Shown: positions 49,699 to 58,841 of the stretch, piece after piece
How the letters are laid out: every line of letters starts with the position of its first letter
How positions within the stretch are numbered: the stretch's first letter is position 1
Origin: DASZIT01 sp963770635
Lineage (GTDB): Bacteria; Actinomycetota; Acidimicrobiia; Acidimicrobiales; RAAP-2
Reading direction: 5' to 3'
Assembly (NCBI GenBank): GCA_963770635.1
Contig: CAVYQI010000006.1
Location: 186,001 to 250,000, forward strand
Length of the DNA: 64,000 nt
Translations under genes and position numbers: made by a program
Notes under the pieces: model-generated
Told to the model about the DNA's origin: nothing
What the model saw: the letters and a program-made list of their open reading frames with translations, nothing else
The model's database searches: none

Positions 49699-50117
49699 TC
49701 AGCCGGCCCAGGGGCCCACTCCGCCGACCCGCTCGACGGTGATATGGGTGATATGGCCGGGCGGCGGATCGTCCATCGGCGGGAACTTGACGTCCGGGCC
49801 CAGGTAGACACGGGCCAGGTCCTGCAATAGCTCGGGGGCGCCGTCTTCGGTGATCCGGGCCCGGCCGTGAATCACGACGTACTCATCGAGGCCCACGCGG
49901 TTGCGGGTCCGGGCTTCGATCGACAACGCCACCGGGGCTCCCTCCGCATGTTGCGGATCTTGCGGTGCTCGGGGAGATGGGCGGCCACCTCCTCGTCGCC
50001 GTCCAGCCCGACCCAGACCAGCGACACCTGGGGCCGACCGTCGGGCTCCAGGGCGACCAGATGGCCGAGCGCCGCCGACTCGAGCACCGAACGGGCGGAT
50101 TCGGGGAGAGCGACCAT
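49699..50117 (-). pseudogene. PPOX-class F420-dependent-type protein, one frameshift
   Basis: Start ATG 50117 (MVALPESARSVLESAALGHL, then VALEPDGRPQVSLVWVGLDG and KIRNM), which then breaks. In the next frame it continues with APVALSIEARTRNRVGLDEY, VVIHGRARITEDG, VYLGPDVKFPP and HITHITVERVGGVGPW to 49699. The join is near 49944-49950 in a short G run (CGGAGGGAG on the coding strand); one missing G restores about 139 residues. The family uses F420 or FMN to reduce or oxidise small molecules. Divergent from the ABC transporter at 50236. Confidence 0.75.
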
Positions 50118-50235
50118 CAAACGCACGGTAGCCGCGGGCGCTCGGCACGGCGCGGCGTCGGGTGCCGGCTCGGTGCGGGACCGGATCGATGGTGCGGTAG
50201 CCTGCGAGGCTCTGCCATAGACGAGAGGACGGACG

Positions 50236-51311
50236 GTGGAACAGGCCATCGCCGGGGGAGTCCAACCCGTGGGGTCAAGCGCGGCCGGGACGCGGCCACA
50301 TGCCGCGGTCGTGGTCGACTCGTTGGTCAAGACGTTCAAGGGCGGGGTGCGGGCACTCGACGGGGTGAGCTTCGAGATCCCCACCGGGACGGTCCTCGGG
50401 CTGCTGGGACCCAACGGGGCGGGCAAGACGACCGCGGTGCACGTGCTCACCACCCTGCTCCGACCGGACTCCGGCCGGGCCTCCGTCGCCGGCATCGACG
50501 TGCTGGCCAACCCGGAGGCGGCCAGGAAGCACATGGGTCTGGCCGGCCAGTTCGCGGCGGTGGACGAGGGGCTCACCGGGATGGAGAACCTGGTACTGGT
50601 GGGCCGGCTCAACCATCTCCCCCGGGCCGAACGGCGGCGGCGGGCCACCGAGCTCCTCGAGCAGTTCGACCTGGCCGCCTCCGGCGGACGGTTGCTCAAG
50701 ACCTACTCGGGCGGCATGCGCCGCCGGCTCGACCTGGCCGCCGCCCTGGTGGCCCGGCCGCCGGTGCTGTTCCTCGACGAACCCACCACCGGACTGGACC
50801 CCCGCAGCCGGATCGACCTGTGGGGGGTCATCGAGGGGCTGGTGGCCGACGGCACCACCCTGCTGCTGACTACCCAGTACCTCGAAGAGGCCGACCGGCT
50901 GGCCAACACCATCTGTGTCATCGACCACGGCCGGGTCATCGCGGAGGGAACCGCCGCCGAGCTCAAGAGCCGGCTGGGCGGCACCACGGTGGAGGTGGTC
51001 TTGCCGGACAACCTCACCGCCGCCCGGGCGCTGGCCGCGCTGGAGGGGGTCGGGGACGGGGACCCGGTCGTCGACGGTCTCACCGTGCGGTTGGCGACCA
51101 CCACCGGTTTGGCCACCACCTCCGAGCTGGTCCGCCGGCTGGAGAGCGCCGGCCTCGACGTCAGCTCCCTGCAGCTGCGCCAGCCGAGCCTCGACGAGGT
51201 GTTCCTGTCCCTCACCGGCCAGGAGCCCGGCGGCGAGGATGGAACGCGCCGCCGGCGGCGCCGGCGGGGGCGGGGTCCGGCCGGGTCGACCGTGGCGGGG
51301 AGTCACGATGA
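50236..51311 (+). CDS. ABC transporter ATP-binding protein (DrrA-like)
   Basis: An ATPase from GTG 50236, about 330-350 residues. Walker A GLLGPNGAGKTTAVHVL, signature TYSGGMRRRLDLAAALVARP, Walker B VLFLDEPTTGLDPRSR and the DrrA-type C-terminus RQPSLDEVFLSLTGQE are clear. Its frame does not stop where expected but stays open to 52125 through the whole permease gene. A third frame ends at 51311 exactly overlapping the permease ATG (ATGA), so one indel after about 51230 probably hides the true end. Family role: export of drugs or lipids with the permease downstream. Confidence 0.85.
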
Positions 51312-52141
51312 GCGTGGTCGCCCTGCAACGAGGATCCCGGGCGGAGCTCGGGATCGGCGACACCTTCGCCATGGCCGGGCGCAACGTCCGCCGTATCCTG
51401 CGGGCCCCGGACCAGGTGGTGTTCACCCTGGTCTCGCCCATCTTGTTCACCCTGCTGTTCCGGTTCGTCTTCGGGGGTGCCATCCGGGGGCTCGGCTCCA
51501 TCAACTATGTGAACTACCTCATCCCGGGCATCGCGGTGCAGACGGCCATCTTCACCTCGAGCAACAGCGGCTTCGCCCTGGCCGACGATCGCGGCAACGG
51601 GTTCCTGGATCGGCTGCGGTCGCTACCGATGGCGCGGAGCGCGGTGCTGATCGGCCGGGTGCTCACCGACACCATCAGCAACGCCACCGGTCTGGTGATC
51701 ATCGTCATCGTCGGCCTGGCGGTGGGCTTCCGGCCGCACAGCGTTCCCGGTCTGGTGGTGGGGTTCGCGGTGCTGCTCGCCTTCGTGCTCGCCACCTCGT
51801 TCCTCTTCGCCCTGGTCGGGTTGTATGCCAGCAGCTCGCAAGCCGTCAACGCCGCCACCTTCCCGGTGATCTTCCCGCTCACCTTCGCCTCCAGCGCGTT
51901 CGTCCCCACCGCCACCATGCCGAGCTGGCTGCGCGTCTTCGCCAACCACCAACCGGTGACGACGGTCATCAACGCGGTGCGGGACCTGACCCTCGGCAAC
52001 GTCACCGCCGCCCAGCGGCATCAGCTCTTCGCCGGGCAGTCCACCAGCACGCTGATCATCCAGTCGCTGCTGTGGACGGCGGGAATCGGACTGGTGTTCG
52101 GATATCTCGCCTTGCGACGTTATAACTCGACGAACCTGTAA
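51308..52141 (+). CDS. ABC-2-type permease (DrrB-like)
   Basis: A 277-residue membrane protein from ATG 51308. Six helices are expected; visible landmarks are DTFAMAGRNVRRILRAPDQV, LVSPILFTLLFRFVFGGAI, YLIPGIAVQTAIFTSSNSGF, RLRSLPMARSAVLIGRVLTD and FANHQPVTTVINAVRDLTLG, all typical of the DrrB/NodJ exporters. It works with the ATPase encoded just upstream. Substrate unknown. Confidence 0.9.
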   Translation: MSVVALQRGSRAELGIGDTFAMAGRNVRRILRAPDQVVFTLVSPILFTLLFRFVFGGAIRGLGSINYVNYLIPGIAVQTAIFTSSNSGFALADDRGNGFLDRLRSLPMARSAVLIGRVLTDTISNATGLVIIVIVGLAVGFRPHSVPGLVVGFAVLLAFVLATSFLFALVGLYASSSQAVNAATFPVIFPLTFASSAFVPTATMPSWLRVFANHQPVTTVINAVRDLTLGNVTAAQRHQLFAGQSTSTLIIQSLLWTAGIGLVFGYLALRRYNSTNL

Positions 52142-52200
52142 AGGACGGGCCATCGCGGGGGTGGGCAAACCCGCCGCCGCGGCCACGGTATCGTCTCGGA

Positions 52201-53184
52201 ATGCCTTCGGCCATCGAAGTCCAGAACCTGACCAAGCACTTCGGTGCCGTCCATGCCGTCGAGGACCTCAGCTTTTCGGTAGAGACCGGTCGGGTGACCG
52301 GGTTCCTCGGCCCCAACGGATCCGGCAAGACCACCACGCTGCGGATGCTCCTCGGGTTGGTGAAGATCACCAGCGGTACCGCCACCTTCGGGGGGCGGCG
52401 GTACCAGGAGCTGGAACAACCCGACCATCATGTCGGCGCGGTGCTCGAAGCCACCAGCTTCCACCCCTCCCGCCGGGCGGAAGACCACCTGAAGATGGTG
52501 GCCATGGCCTCCGACATCCCCTTGTCCCGGGTCGACGCCACCCTCGAGTTGGTCGGGCTCGCCGACGTCGCCCGCCGCCGGGTGGGCAAGTTCTCCCTCG
52601 GCATGCGGCAGCGGCTGCAGCTGGCCACCGCCCTGCTGGGCGATCCCGAGATCCTCATCCTCGACGAGCCGGCCAACGGCCTCGACCCCCAGGGCATCCA
52701 GTGGCTCCGGACCTTCATCCGGTACCAGGCGTCCATCGGGCGGTCGGTGCTGGTCTCCTCCCACCTCCTGTCGGAAATGGAGGAGACGGTCGACGACGTG
52801 GTGATCGTGTCCGAGGGTCGCCTGGTCCTCCAGACCACCCTGGACGAACTGTCCAATCGGGCCGGCACCTCCAGCGGGATGCGGGTGCGCTCCCCCGAGA
52901 TCGACCAGCTGACCGCCATCCTCCAGGCCATCCCGGTCGGGTTCCGACCGCTGAGCCCGGACACCATCGCCATCGACGGCGCCACCCCGGAGTGGCTCGG
53001 CCCGGTGCTGGCCCACAACCAGATCGTCGTCTACGAGCTGGTCCACGAACGAGGGAGTCTCGAAGACGTGTTCCTCCAATTGACCCAGGGATTCGCCGCC
53101 GGCCTGCCCGGCGCACCCGAGGGAGCCGGCGGCGGGGCAGAGACATCGCCCGGGCTCACCCCGATGCCCGGAGGTCGGGCATGA
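52201..53184 (+). CDS. ABC transporter ATP-binding protein (BcrA-like)
   Basis: A 327-residue ATPase. Walker A VTGFLGPNGSGKTTTLRMLL, signature FSLGMRQRLQLATALLGDPE and Walker B ILILDEPANGLDPQGIQWL are typical of bacitracin-type and ABC-2 exporters. The C-terminal extension of about 100 residues (from about 228) includes VHERGSLEDVFLQLTQGFAA. ATG 52201 is 59 bases after the previous permease, and its stop overlaps the next ATG (ATGA). Confidence 0.93.
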   Translation: MPSAIEVQNLTKHFGAVHAVEDLSFSVETGRVTGFLGPNGSGKTTTLRMLLGLVKITSGTATFGGRRYQELEQPDHHVGAVLEATSFHPSRRAEDHLKMVAMASDIPLSRVDATLELVGLADVARRRVGKFSLGMRQRLQLATALLGDPEILILDEPANGLDPQGIQWLRTFIRYQASIGRSVLVSSHLLSEMEETVDDVVIVSEGRLVLQTTLDELSNRAGTSSGMRVRSPEIDQLTAILQAIPVGFRPLSPDTIAIDGATPEWLGPVLAHNQIVVYELVHERGSLEDVFLQLTQGFAAGLPGAPEGAGGGAETSPGLTPMPGGRA

Positions 53185-53999
53185 TCAACATCGTCCGCGC
53201 CGAGTGGCTCAAGCTGCGCACCACCGCGGTGCCCTGGGTGCTGGGTGGCATCGCCATCATCATCAACGGCCTGCTGCTCCTGGTCATCTTCCTCAACCAC
53301 GGCTCCAACGGCGGCGGCGGCTTCGGCGGCGGGGGCGCCAGCGACAACGGCCAGACCATCCTCACCGGCCCCAACTACCCCCACACCGTCCAGCAGCTCC
53401 GAAACCTGGTGGGCTCGGGCTTCACCGGCTACCTGTTGGCGCTGCTGCTCGGCGTCCTCATGGTCACCACCGAATTTCGCCACAAGACGGTCACCAGCGC
53501 CTTCCTGATCACGCCGGTCCGCCCGATCATGGTGGGCGGAAAGCTGATCATGGCCGCCCTCGCCGGGATCGTGCTGGCCCTCATCATGCTGTTCACCGCC
53601 ATAGTCGGCGGGGGCCTCGTCCTGTGGGCCCTGGGAGGATCGTTCTCGGCCATGCTCCATCAGGTGCCGGCGGTGGCCCCGGGGATGATCCTGGTCTTCG
53701 TCCTGTTCGCCATCCTGGGCGTGGGCATCGGATCGCTCCTCACCAACCAGGTGGCCGCCATCATGGTGACCCTGGGGTGGTTCGTCATCTTGGAGGGGAT
53801 CCTGGTCAGCCTGGTCCACGGGGCCACCCGGTGGGTGCCCACCGGGGCGGCCGAAGCCGCCGCCAACATCAGCCGGTCCCGGACCGGGCTCTCGTCGCTG
53901 CTGTTCAGCTGGTGGCAGGGGTCCCTGCTCATCGTGGCCTACGGGCTGGTGTTCGCGGTGGTGGGGTCCTACATCCTCACCCGGCGCGACATCACCTGA
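53181..53999 (+). CDS. ABC-2-type permease
   Basis: A 272-residue permease: MINIVRAEWLKLRTTAVPWV at the N-terminus (the EWxKLRT motif), a first helix with a Gly-rich external loop (NGGGGFGGGGASDNG), MVTTEFRHKTVTSAFLITPV, and four further helices ending at VVGSYILTRRDIT. Pairs with the overlapping ATPase. A possible role in export of lipids or peptides; none can be read. Confidence 0.9.
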   Translation: MINIVRAEWLKLRTTAVPWVLGGIAIIINGLLLLVIFLNHGSNGGGGFGGGGASDNGQTILTGPNYPHTVQQLRNLVGSGFTGYLLALLLGVLMVTTEFRHKTVTSAFLITPVRPIMVGGKLIMAALAGIVLALIMLFTAIVGGGLVLWALGGSFSAMLHQVPAVAPGMILVFVLFAILGVGIGSLLTNQVAAIMVTLGWFVILEGILVSLVHGATRWVPTGAAEAAANISRSRTGLSSLLFSWWQGSLLIVAYGLVFAVVGSYILTRRDIT

Positions 54000-54014
54000 C
54001 CCGCGGTCACGGTC

Positions 54015-55379
54015 ATGGCTGACGGTTTTCCCGACCACCGGCTGCCCGACCACGGCGCCGATGCCGACGCGGTGCTGGCCCGGATGGCGTCGCTCCGGGC
54101 CGACGATCGGGACTGGAAGGGGGGCCGGGTCTTCAGCCTCGTCTACTCCGCGGGTGACGCCGTCCACGACCTGCTGCAGCGGGCGTCCAATCTGTACTCG
54201 GCGGAGAACGCGCTCAACACCATGGTGTTCCCGAGCCTGGGCTGGATGCAGCACGACATCGTCACCATCACCGCCGGCCTGCTCGGCGCCGACCAGGTGG
54301 GCGGTTCCGGCGGTTCCGACGGTTCGGGCGGGGCGGGCGGGGCTTCGGAGGTACGCGGCTACCTGACCTCGGGGGGGACCGAGTCACTGTTGCAGGCGAC
54401 CAAGACCGCCCGTGACTGGGGCCGGGGCCGCGACCGCCCGGTCGAGCACCCGAACATGGTCCTGGCGACCAGCGCCCACGCCGCCTTCGAAAAGGCCGCC
54501 CACTACTTCGACGTCGAGTCCCGCCGGCTACCGGTGGGGGCCGACTACCGGGCCGACCCCGATGCCATGGCCGATGCCGTCGACGACGACACGGTGATGG
54601 TGGTGGGATCGGCGCCCTCCTACCCGCAGGGGGTGATCGACCCGATTCCCGACCTGGCCGCCTTGGCCGCCGAACGCGGCATCCTCTGTCACGTGGACGC
54701 CTGCCTGGGCGGCTTCATCCTGCCGTTCCTCGGGCAGCTCGGCCACGTGACGAAACAGTGGGACCTGTCGGTGCCCGGTGTCACCTCCATCTCCGCCGAC
54801 CTCCACAAGTACGGTTATTCATCCAAAGGGGTGTCGGTGGTGCTGTACAGCACCCCCGAGTTGGCCCGTCTCCAACCGTTCATCACCAGCAACTGGCTCG
54901 GCGGTCTCTACGGTTCCCCGTCGATGGCCGGCACCCGACCCGCGGGCCCGATCGCGGCCGGGTGGGCGGTCCTCCACTATCTCGGGAACGACGGCTACCT
55001 CCGGTTGGCCGGTGACACCTGGCGGGCAGCCGCCACCATCCGGGACGCCATCGACTTGGCACCCGGCCTGGCCGTGCGAGGCGATCCCGACGCCACCGTC
55101 TTCGCCTTCGGGGGCGAGGTCCCCCTGGGGTCGGGGGATGCGGGAGGGCCGGGTGGTGCGGCCGGCGTCGACACCTTCGCCCTCGGCGACCGACTGGCGG
55201 ATCGGGGCGGCTGGTACTTCGATCGACAGTCGCCGCCCGACAGCCTGCATGCCACCGTCCACGCCGGGCACGCGACGGTGGCCGACGAGCTTGCCGCTGA
55301 CATCCGCGCGGTGGCAGCCGAGTTGGCGTCGTCGGGGGCCAAGGCCGCCAACCGCGACACCACCTACGGGACGGCGTAG
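54015..55379 (+). CDS. PLP-dependent lyase, sphingosine-1-phosphate lyase/decarboxylase type
   Basis: A 454-residue fold-type I PLP enzyme. The PLP lysine is in SADLHKYGYSSKGVSVVLYS, with HVDACLGGFILPFLGQLG before it, YLTSGGTESLLQATKTARDW for phosphate contacts and SAHAAFEKAAHYFDVE. The match is to the sphingosine-1-phosphate lyase/aspartate decarboxylase group. A Gly/Ser insertion (GSGGSDGSGGAGG, about residues 97-109) is unusual and low complexity. It may act on phosphorylated long-chain bases or another amino-alcohol phosphate. It starts 15 bases after the permease. Confidence 0.85.
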   Translation: MADGFPDHRLPDHGADADAVLARMASLRADDRDWKGGRVFSLVYSAGDAVHDLLQRASNLYSAENALNTMVFPSLGWMQHDIVTITAGLLGADQVGGSGGSDGSGGAGGASEVRGYLTSGGTESLLQATKTARDWGRGRDRPVEHPNMVLATSAHAAFEKAAHYFDVESRRLPVGADYRADPDAMADAVDDDTVMVVGSAPSYPQGVIDPIPDLAALAAERGILCHVDACLGGFILPFLGQLGHVTKQWDLSVPGVTSISADLHKYGYSSKGVSVVLYSTPELARLQPFITSNWLGGLYGSPSMAGTRPAGPIAAGWAVLHYLGNDGYLRLAGDTWRAAATIRDAIDLAPGLAVRGDPDATVFAFGGEVPLGSGDAGGPGGAAGVDTFALGDRLADRGGWYFDRQSPPDSLHATVHAGHATVADELAADIRAVAAELASSGAKAANRDTTYGTA

Positions 55380-55421
55380 CTCGGTTATTGATTGCCGGCT
55401 CGCCTACCCGCGGGCGACCGG

Positions 55422-56393
55422 TCAGTAGAAGCCGAAGCGGATGGCCGAGGCGAGACCGAAGACCAGCGAGTAGACCGCGAACGGCATCAAGGTGCGGGTC
55501 TTGAAGTAGCGGGCCAGGAAGACGATGGCGAAGAGGGAGCTGACCACCGCGGCGATACTCCCGGCCAGGATCTCGGGCCGGATGCCGGCACCGAGCGACC
55601 CGGTCAGGTCGGGGATCTTCACCGCGCCGGCGGCCAGGATCACCGGGGTCGACAGCAGAAACGAGAACCGCATGGCGTTCTGGTTGTCGAGACCTCGGAA
55701 CAACCCGCCGACCATGGCCACGCCCTCGCGGCTGATGCCCGCCAGCAACGCCAGCGCCTGTGAGGCTCCGATGATCGCCGCGCTGACGACACCGATTCGG
55801 GACAGGGCCCGCTCCGCTTCCGCGTCGATGACCACGATGTGGTCGTCGCGGAACCGGGGCTGGGCGTCGGGCGCGGCGGGCACGGAGCCCGCGGCGTCGC
55901 TGGCGAGCGGTGCCTTCTGGTGCCGGCGCCGGTGAAGCTCGCCGGAGAAGAGGATGACCCCGTTGACCATGAGGAAGATGGCCGCCGCCAGCGGCTTGGC
56001 GAAGAGCACCCGGAACTGGTGCTCGAAGATGATGCCCAGTGCGCCCACCGGGATGGTGGCCACGATGATCAGCCATGCCAGCCGCTCCTCGTCGGTGACG
56101 ACCTTGCGCCGGGTGAGCGACCGGAAGAAGCCGACGATGAGTCGCACCCACTCCCGGAAGTAGAAACCCAACAGCACCACTGCAGTGGCCAGATGCAAGC
56201 CGACCACGAAGGCGAGGTAGGGGCTCTCGGCCGAGGCCTCCTGGCTGACCAGCGTGGCCCAGGTGCCACCGATCCACGACGGCACCAGCACGGTGTGGCC
56301 CAAGCTGGAGATCGGGAACAACTCGCTGACTCCTTGGAGCAAGCCGATCACGATGGCCTGCAGCATGTTCATGTGGTACACGGCGGGAATCAC
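55422..56393 (-). CDS. uppP: Undecaprenyl-diphosphatase UppP/BacA, variant motifs
   Basis: A 323-residue membrane phosphatase that recycles the lipid carrier for peptidoglycan. GTG 56393 has GAGAGGAC before it. The first signature reads LLQGVSELFPISSLGHTVLV (usual: LQGxTEFLPxSSxGH), and the second is LAGISREGVAMVGGLFRG instead of PGTSRSGxT. The key Glu, Ser, His and Arg appear kept, but the PGTSRS part is clearly altered. An insert of about 45 residues between helices (KAPLASDAAGSVPAAPDAQP) is unusual. It is likely still a phosphatase, perhaps with changed specificity. Confidence 0.85.
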   Translation of the reverse strand: MIPAVYHMNMLQAIVIGLLQGVSELFPISSLGHTVLVPSWIGGTWATLVSQEASAESPYLAFVVGLHLATAVVLLGFYFREWVRLIVGFFRSLTRRKVVTDEERLAWLIIVATIPVGALGIIFEHQFRVLFAKPLAAAIFLMVNGVILFSGELHRRRHQKAPLASDAAGSVPAAPDAQPRFRDDHIVVIDAEAERALSRIGVVSAAIIGASQALALLAGISREGVAMVGGLFRGLDNQNAMRFSFLLSTPVILAAGAVKIPDLTGSLGAGIRPEILAGSIAAVVSSLFAIVFLARYFKTRTLMPFAVYSLVFGLASAIRFGFY

Positions 56394-56525
56394 GCACGTC
56401 CTCTCGTCGGTCGCACACCAAACCGGTAGCGAGTGGGACGAGGCGCCAGGCGGCGCCCGTCATCAGCGCGGAGCCTACGCGATGCGGCTCGGCCGCCCGA
56501 TCTGGTTGACCCGCGGGTCGTTGCC

Positions 56526-56535
56526 ATGTAAACAT
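56526..56535. promoter_or_regulatory. Candidate MarR operator
   Basis: ATGTAAACAT, a perfect 10-bp palindrome and a local AT-rich patch, six bases before the MarR ATG at 56542. Position and symmetry suggest autoregulation. Confidence 0.4.
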
Positions 56536-56541
56536 TCTCGG

Positions 56542-57180
56542 ATGACCGGCCGCCGAACCGCGCCAACCCGGGCCGGCAGCCGGCTTTCGGCCCGGGTCAG
56601 GGCCCCGGACGACGCCGGCGGTGGCGGAGCGGTCGGTGATGCTCGCAGCGGCGACGACATCCCCTTCTACCAACTGTTCGACCAGGATCCCGCGGCTTCC
56701 GACCTGAGCGACCATGTGGCCGGCTTCCTCAACCTCTGCTCCGCCCGGTCGCTGCTGGAAGAGACTCTCGACCGCCATCTGCGGGCGTCGGCCGGCATCA
56801 CCCTGGCCCAGCACGAAGTGCTCTACCGGCTCAGCCTGGCCCCGGGGGGCCGGCTCCGGATGAACGGACTCGCCGACATGCTGCTCACCTCCAAGAGCGG
56901 ATGCTCGAGACTGGTGGACCGCATGACCGTCACCGGGCTGGTCGCACGGGAGCCGTCCACCACCGACCGCCGGTTGGTGTTCGCGGTGCTGACCCCCACC
57001 GGTCGAACCACGCTGCTGCGATCGGCGCCGATCTTCCTGGCCGGTGTCACCTCTGCGTTCGGCGACCACCTCGACCGGGACGACCACCGGACGTTGGCGC
57101 GTATCCTGCAGAAGTTGCTCGCCGCCCACGACGCCTGGGATGTACGGAGGTGCGAGCCTCCGACGACCACCTCCCGATGA
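56542..57180 (+). CDS. MarR-family transcriptional regulator
   Basis: A 212-residue regulator. The winged helix is clear: LRASAGITLAQHEVLYRLSL, then LRMNGLADMLLTSKSGCSRL, VDRMTVTGLV, and the wing REPSTTDRRLVFAVLTPTGR. An N-terminal polar extension of about 45 residues (to SGDDIPFYQLFDQDP) is longer than usual. ATG 56542 is used; no ribosome site is seen, so the message may be leaderless. It precedes an MFS exporter by 27 bases; repression of that pump is the normal arrangement. Confidence 0.88.
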   Translation: MTGRRTAPTRAGSRLSARVRAPDDAGGGGAVGDARSGDDIPFYQLFDQDPAASDLSDHVAGFLNLCSARSLLEETLDRHLRASAGITLAQHEVLYRLSLAPGGRLRMNGLADMLLTSKSGCSRLVDRMTVTGLVAREPSTTDRRLVFAVLTPTGRTTLLRSAPIFLAGVTSAFGDHLDRDDHRTLARILQKLLAAHDAWDVRRCEPPTTTSR

Positions 57181-57207
57181 GGCCTCGATGAGACAAGGAA
57201 TCTGGTG

Positions 57208-58800
57208 ATGGACAAGAAGTGGTGGACCCTCATAGCCGTGTGCACAGGAACCTTCATGCTCCTGTTGGACATCACCGTGGTAAATGTCGCGCTTCCGGAC
57301 ATCCAACAGTCGCTGCATGCCAGCTTCGCGGATCTCCAGTGGGTGATCGATGCTTATTCCCTGACCCTGGCCGCGTTTCTGCTCACCGCCGGCGTGGTCG
57401 GGGACATGTTCGGTCGTCGCGAGGTGTTTGCCACCGGGCTCGGCATCTTCTCGGTTTCCTCCCTGCTGTGTGGGCTGTCGACCTCGTCGCTGATGCTCAA
57501 TCTGTCCCGCGGGGCCCAGGGAATCGGCGGGGCCATCATGTTCGCCACCTCCTTGGCCCTCATCGCCCAGGCCTTCCAAGGAAGAGACCGGGGCACTGCG
57601 TTCGGAATCTACGGCGCGGTGATCGGGGGGGCGGTGGCGGTGGGTCCCCTCATCGGCGGCGTCATCACCAGCGGCATCGGCTGGCGGTGGATCTTCTTCG
57701 TCAACCTCCCGATCGGCGCAGTGGCCATCTTCACCACCCTCACCCGCATCGAAGAGTCAAAGGACCCCAACAGCCGGCGGGTGGACTGGCTCGGCTTCGT
57801 CTCGTTTTCGGCCTCGCTGTTCCTGCTGGTCTTCGCCCTGGTCCGGGGCAACAACGAAGGGTGGTCGAGCACCACCATCCTGGCGCTGCTGGCCGGTTCG
57901 GTCGCCCTGATGATGGTCTTTCTGGTCGCCGAGCTCCGGCAGAAGGACCCGATGCTCGACCTCAGCCTGTTCCGGCGCCCAGCCATGGTCGGGGTGTCGA
58001 TCGCCTCCTTCGCCATCGCCGCCTCGATCTTCGCCATGTTCCTGTACCAGACGCTCTACCTCCAGGACGTGCTCGGGTACGGACCGCTGGCCGCCGGCCT
58101 CCGGTTCCTCCCCATCACCGTGCTCGCCTTCGTCGCTGCCCCCGTCGCCGGGAAATTGACCGTCAGGTTCCACTCCCGCTACCTGATGGGCCTGGGTTTG
58201 TTGCTGGTGGCGATCGGCTGCTTTCTGATGTCCCATACCGCCGCCGACTCCAGCTGGACCGTCCTGCTTCCCGGGTTCATCGTGGCCGGGCTCGGCATCG
58301 GCATTTCCAACCCGGTGATGGCGTCATCCTCGGTGGCGGTGGTGCCGCCCCAGCGGAGCGGGATGGCATCCGGCTCGGCCAACACCTTCCGGCAGGTAGG
58401 GATCGCCACCGGGATCGCCGGGCTCGGCGCCGTCTACCAGAGCCAGGTCCTGCAGAGGACGCTCGGGACCCTGGGCCAAACCGCCACCGGTCGCCAGGTG
58501 GTCGCGGGCGGGGGGTCCCAGCTCCACCAGGCCATCACCGAAGGCGGGGTACGGGGCGCCGCCGCCCACATTCCTGCTCCCGTCGCCAACACCCTGCTCC
58601 ACGCCTACCAGGTCGGGTTCACCTCCACCTTCAATCACCTGATGATCATCTCCACCTTCGTCGCCTTGGCCGGATCGGCGGCGGCGTTCGGGCTGGTGCG
58701 GCAACGCGACTTCGTGCTCAACCAGTCTCCCGGGCGCGCCCGGTCGGCCCCGGGTCCGGAAGTCGAGGCGACGGAACCGGCGGTGGTCCCGGCCAGCTGA
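57208..58800 (+). CDS. MFS drug exporter, DHA2 (EmrB/QacA) type, 14-helix
   Basis: A 530-residue transporter (GTG 57205 or ATG 57208, after AAGGA). Motif C/D1 LLDITVVNVALPDIQQSLHA, motif A VVGDMFGRREVFATGL, GIGGAIMFATSLALIAQAF and IGWRWIFFVNLPIGAVAIFT are typical of the DHA2 family. It is likely a proton-driven exporter of drugs or lipophilic compounds, controlled by the adjacent MarR protein. Confidence 0.93.
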   Translation: MDKKWWTLIAVCTGTFMLLLDITVVNVALPDIQQSLHASFADLQWVIDAYSLTLAAFLLTAGVVGDMFGRREVFATGLGIFSVSSLLCGLSTSSLMLNLSRGAQGIGGAIMFATSLALIAQAFQGRDRGTAFGIYGAVIGGAVAVGPLIGGVITSGIGWRWIFFVNLPIGAVAIFTTLTRIEESKDPNSRRVDWLGFVSFSASLFLLVFALVRGNNEGWSSTTILALLAGSVALMMVFLVAELRQKDPMLDLSLFRRPAMVGVSIASFAIAASIFAMFLYQTLYLQDVLGYGPLAAGLRFLPITVLAFVAAPVAGKLTVRFHSRYLMGLGLLLVAIGCFLMSHTAADSSWTVLLPGFIVAGLGIGISNPVMASSSVAVVPPQRSGMASGSANTFRQVGIATGIAGLGAVYQSQVLQRTLGTLGQTATGRQVVAGGGSQLHQAITEGGVRGAAAHIPAPVANTLLHAYQVGFTSTFNHLMIISTFVALAGSAAAFGLVRQRDFVLNQSPGRARSAPGPEVEATEPAVVPAS

Positions 58801-58841
58801 CTGCGGCGGGCGGCTGGACGTTCACCCTTGAGGAGTCATCG

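Noticed and set aside
50236..52125. A 629-residue fused ATPase-permease
   Set aside because: The permease is in a different frame (51308-52141) with its own start; the long ATPase frame is not a fusion.
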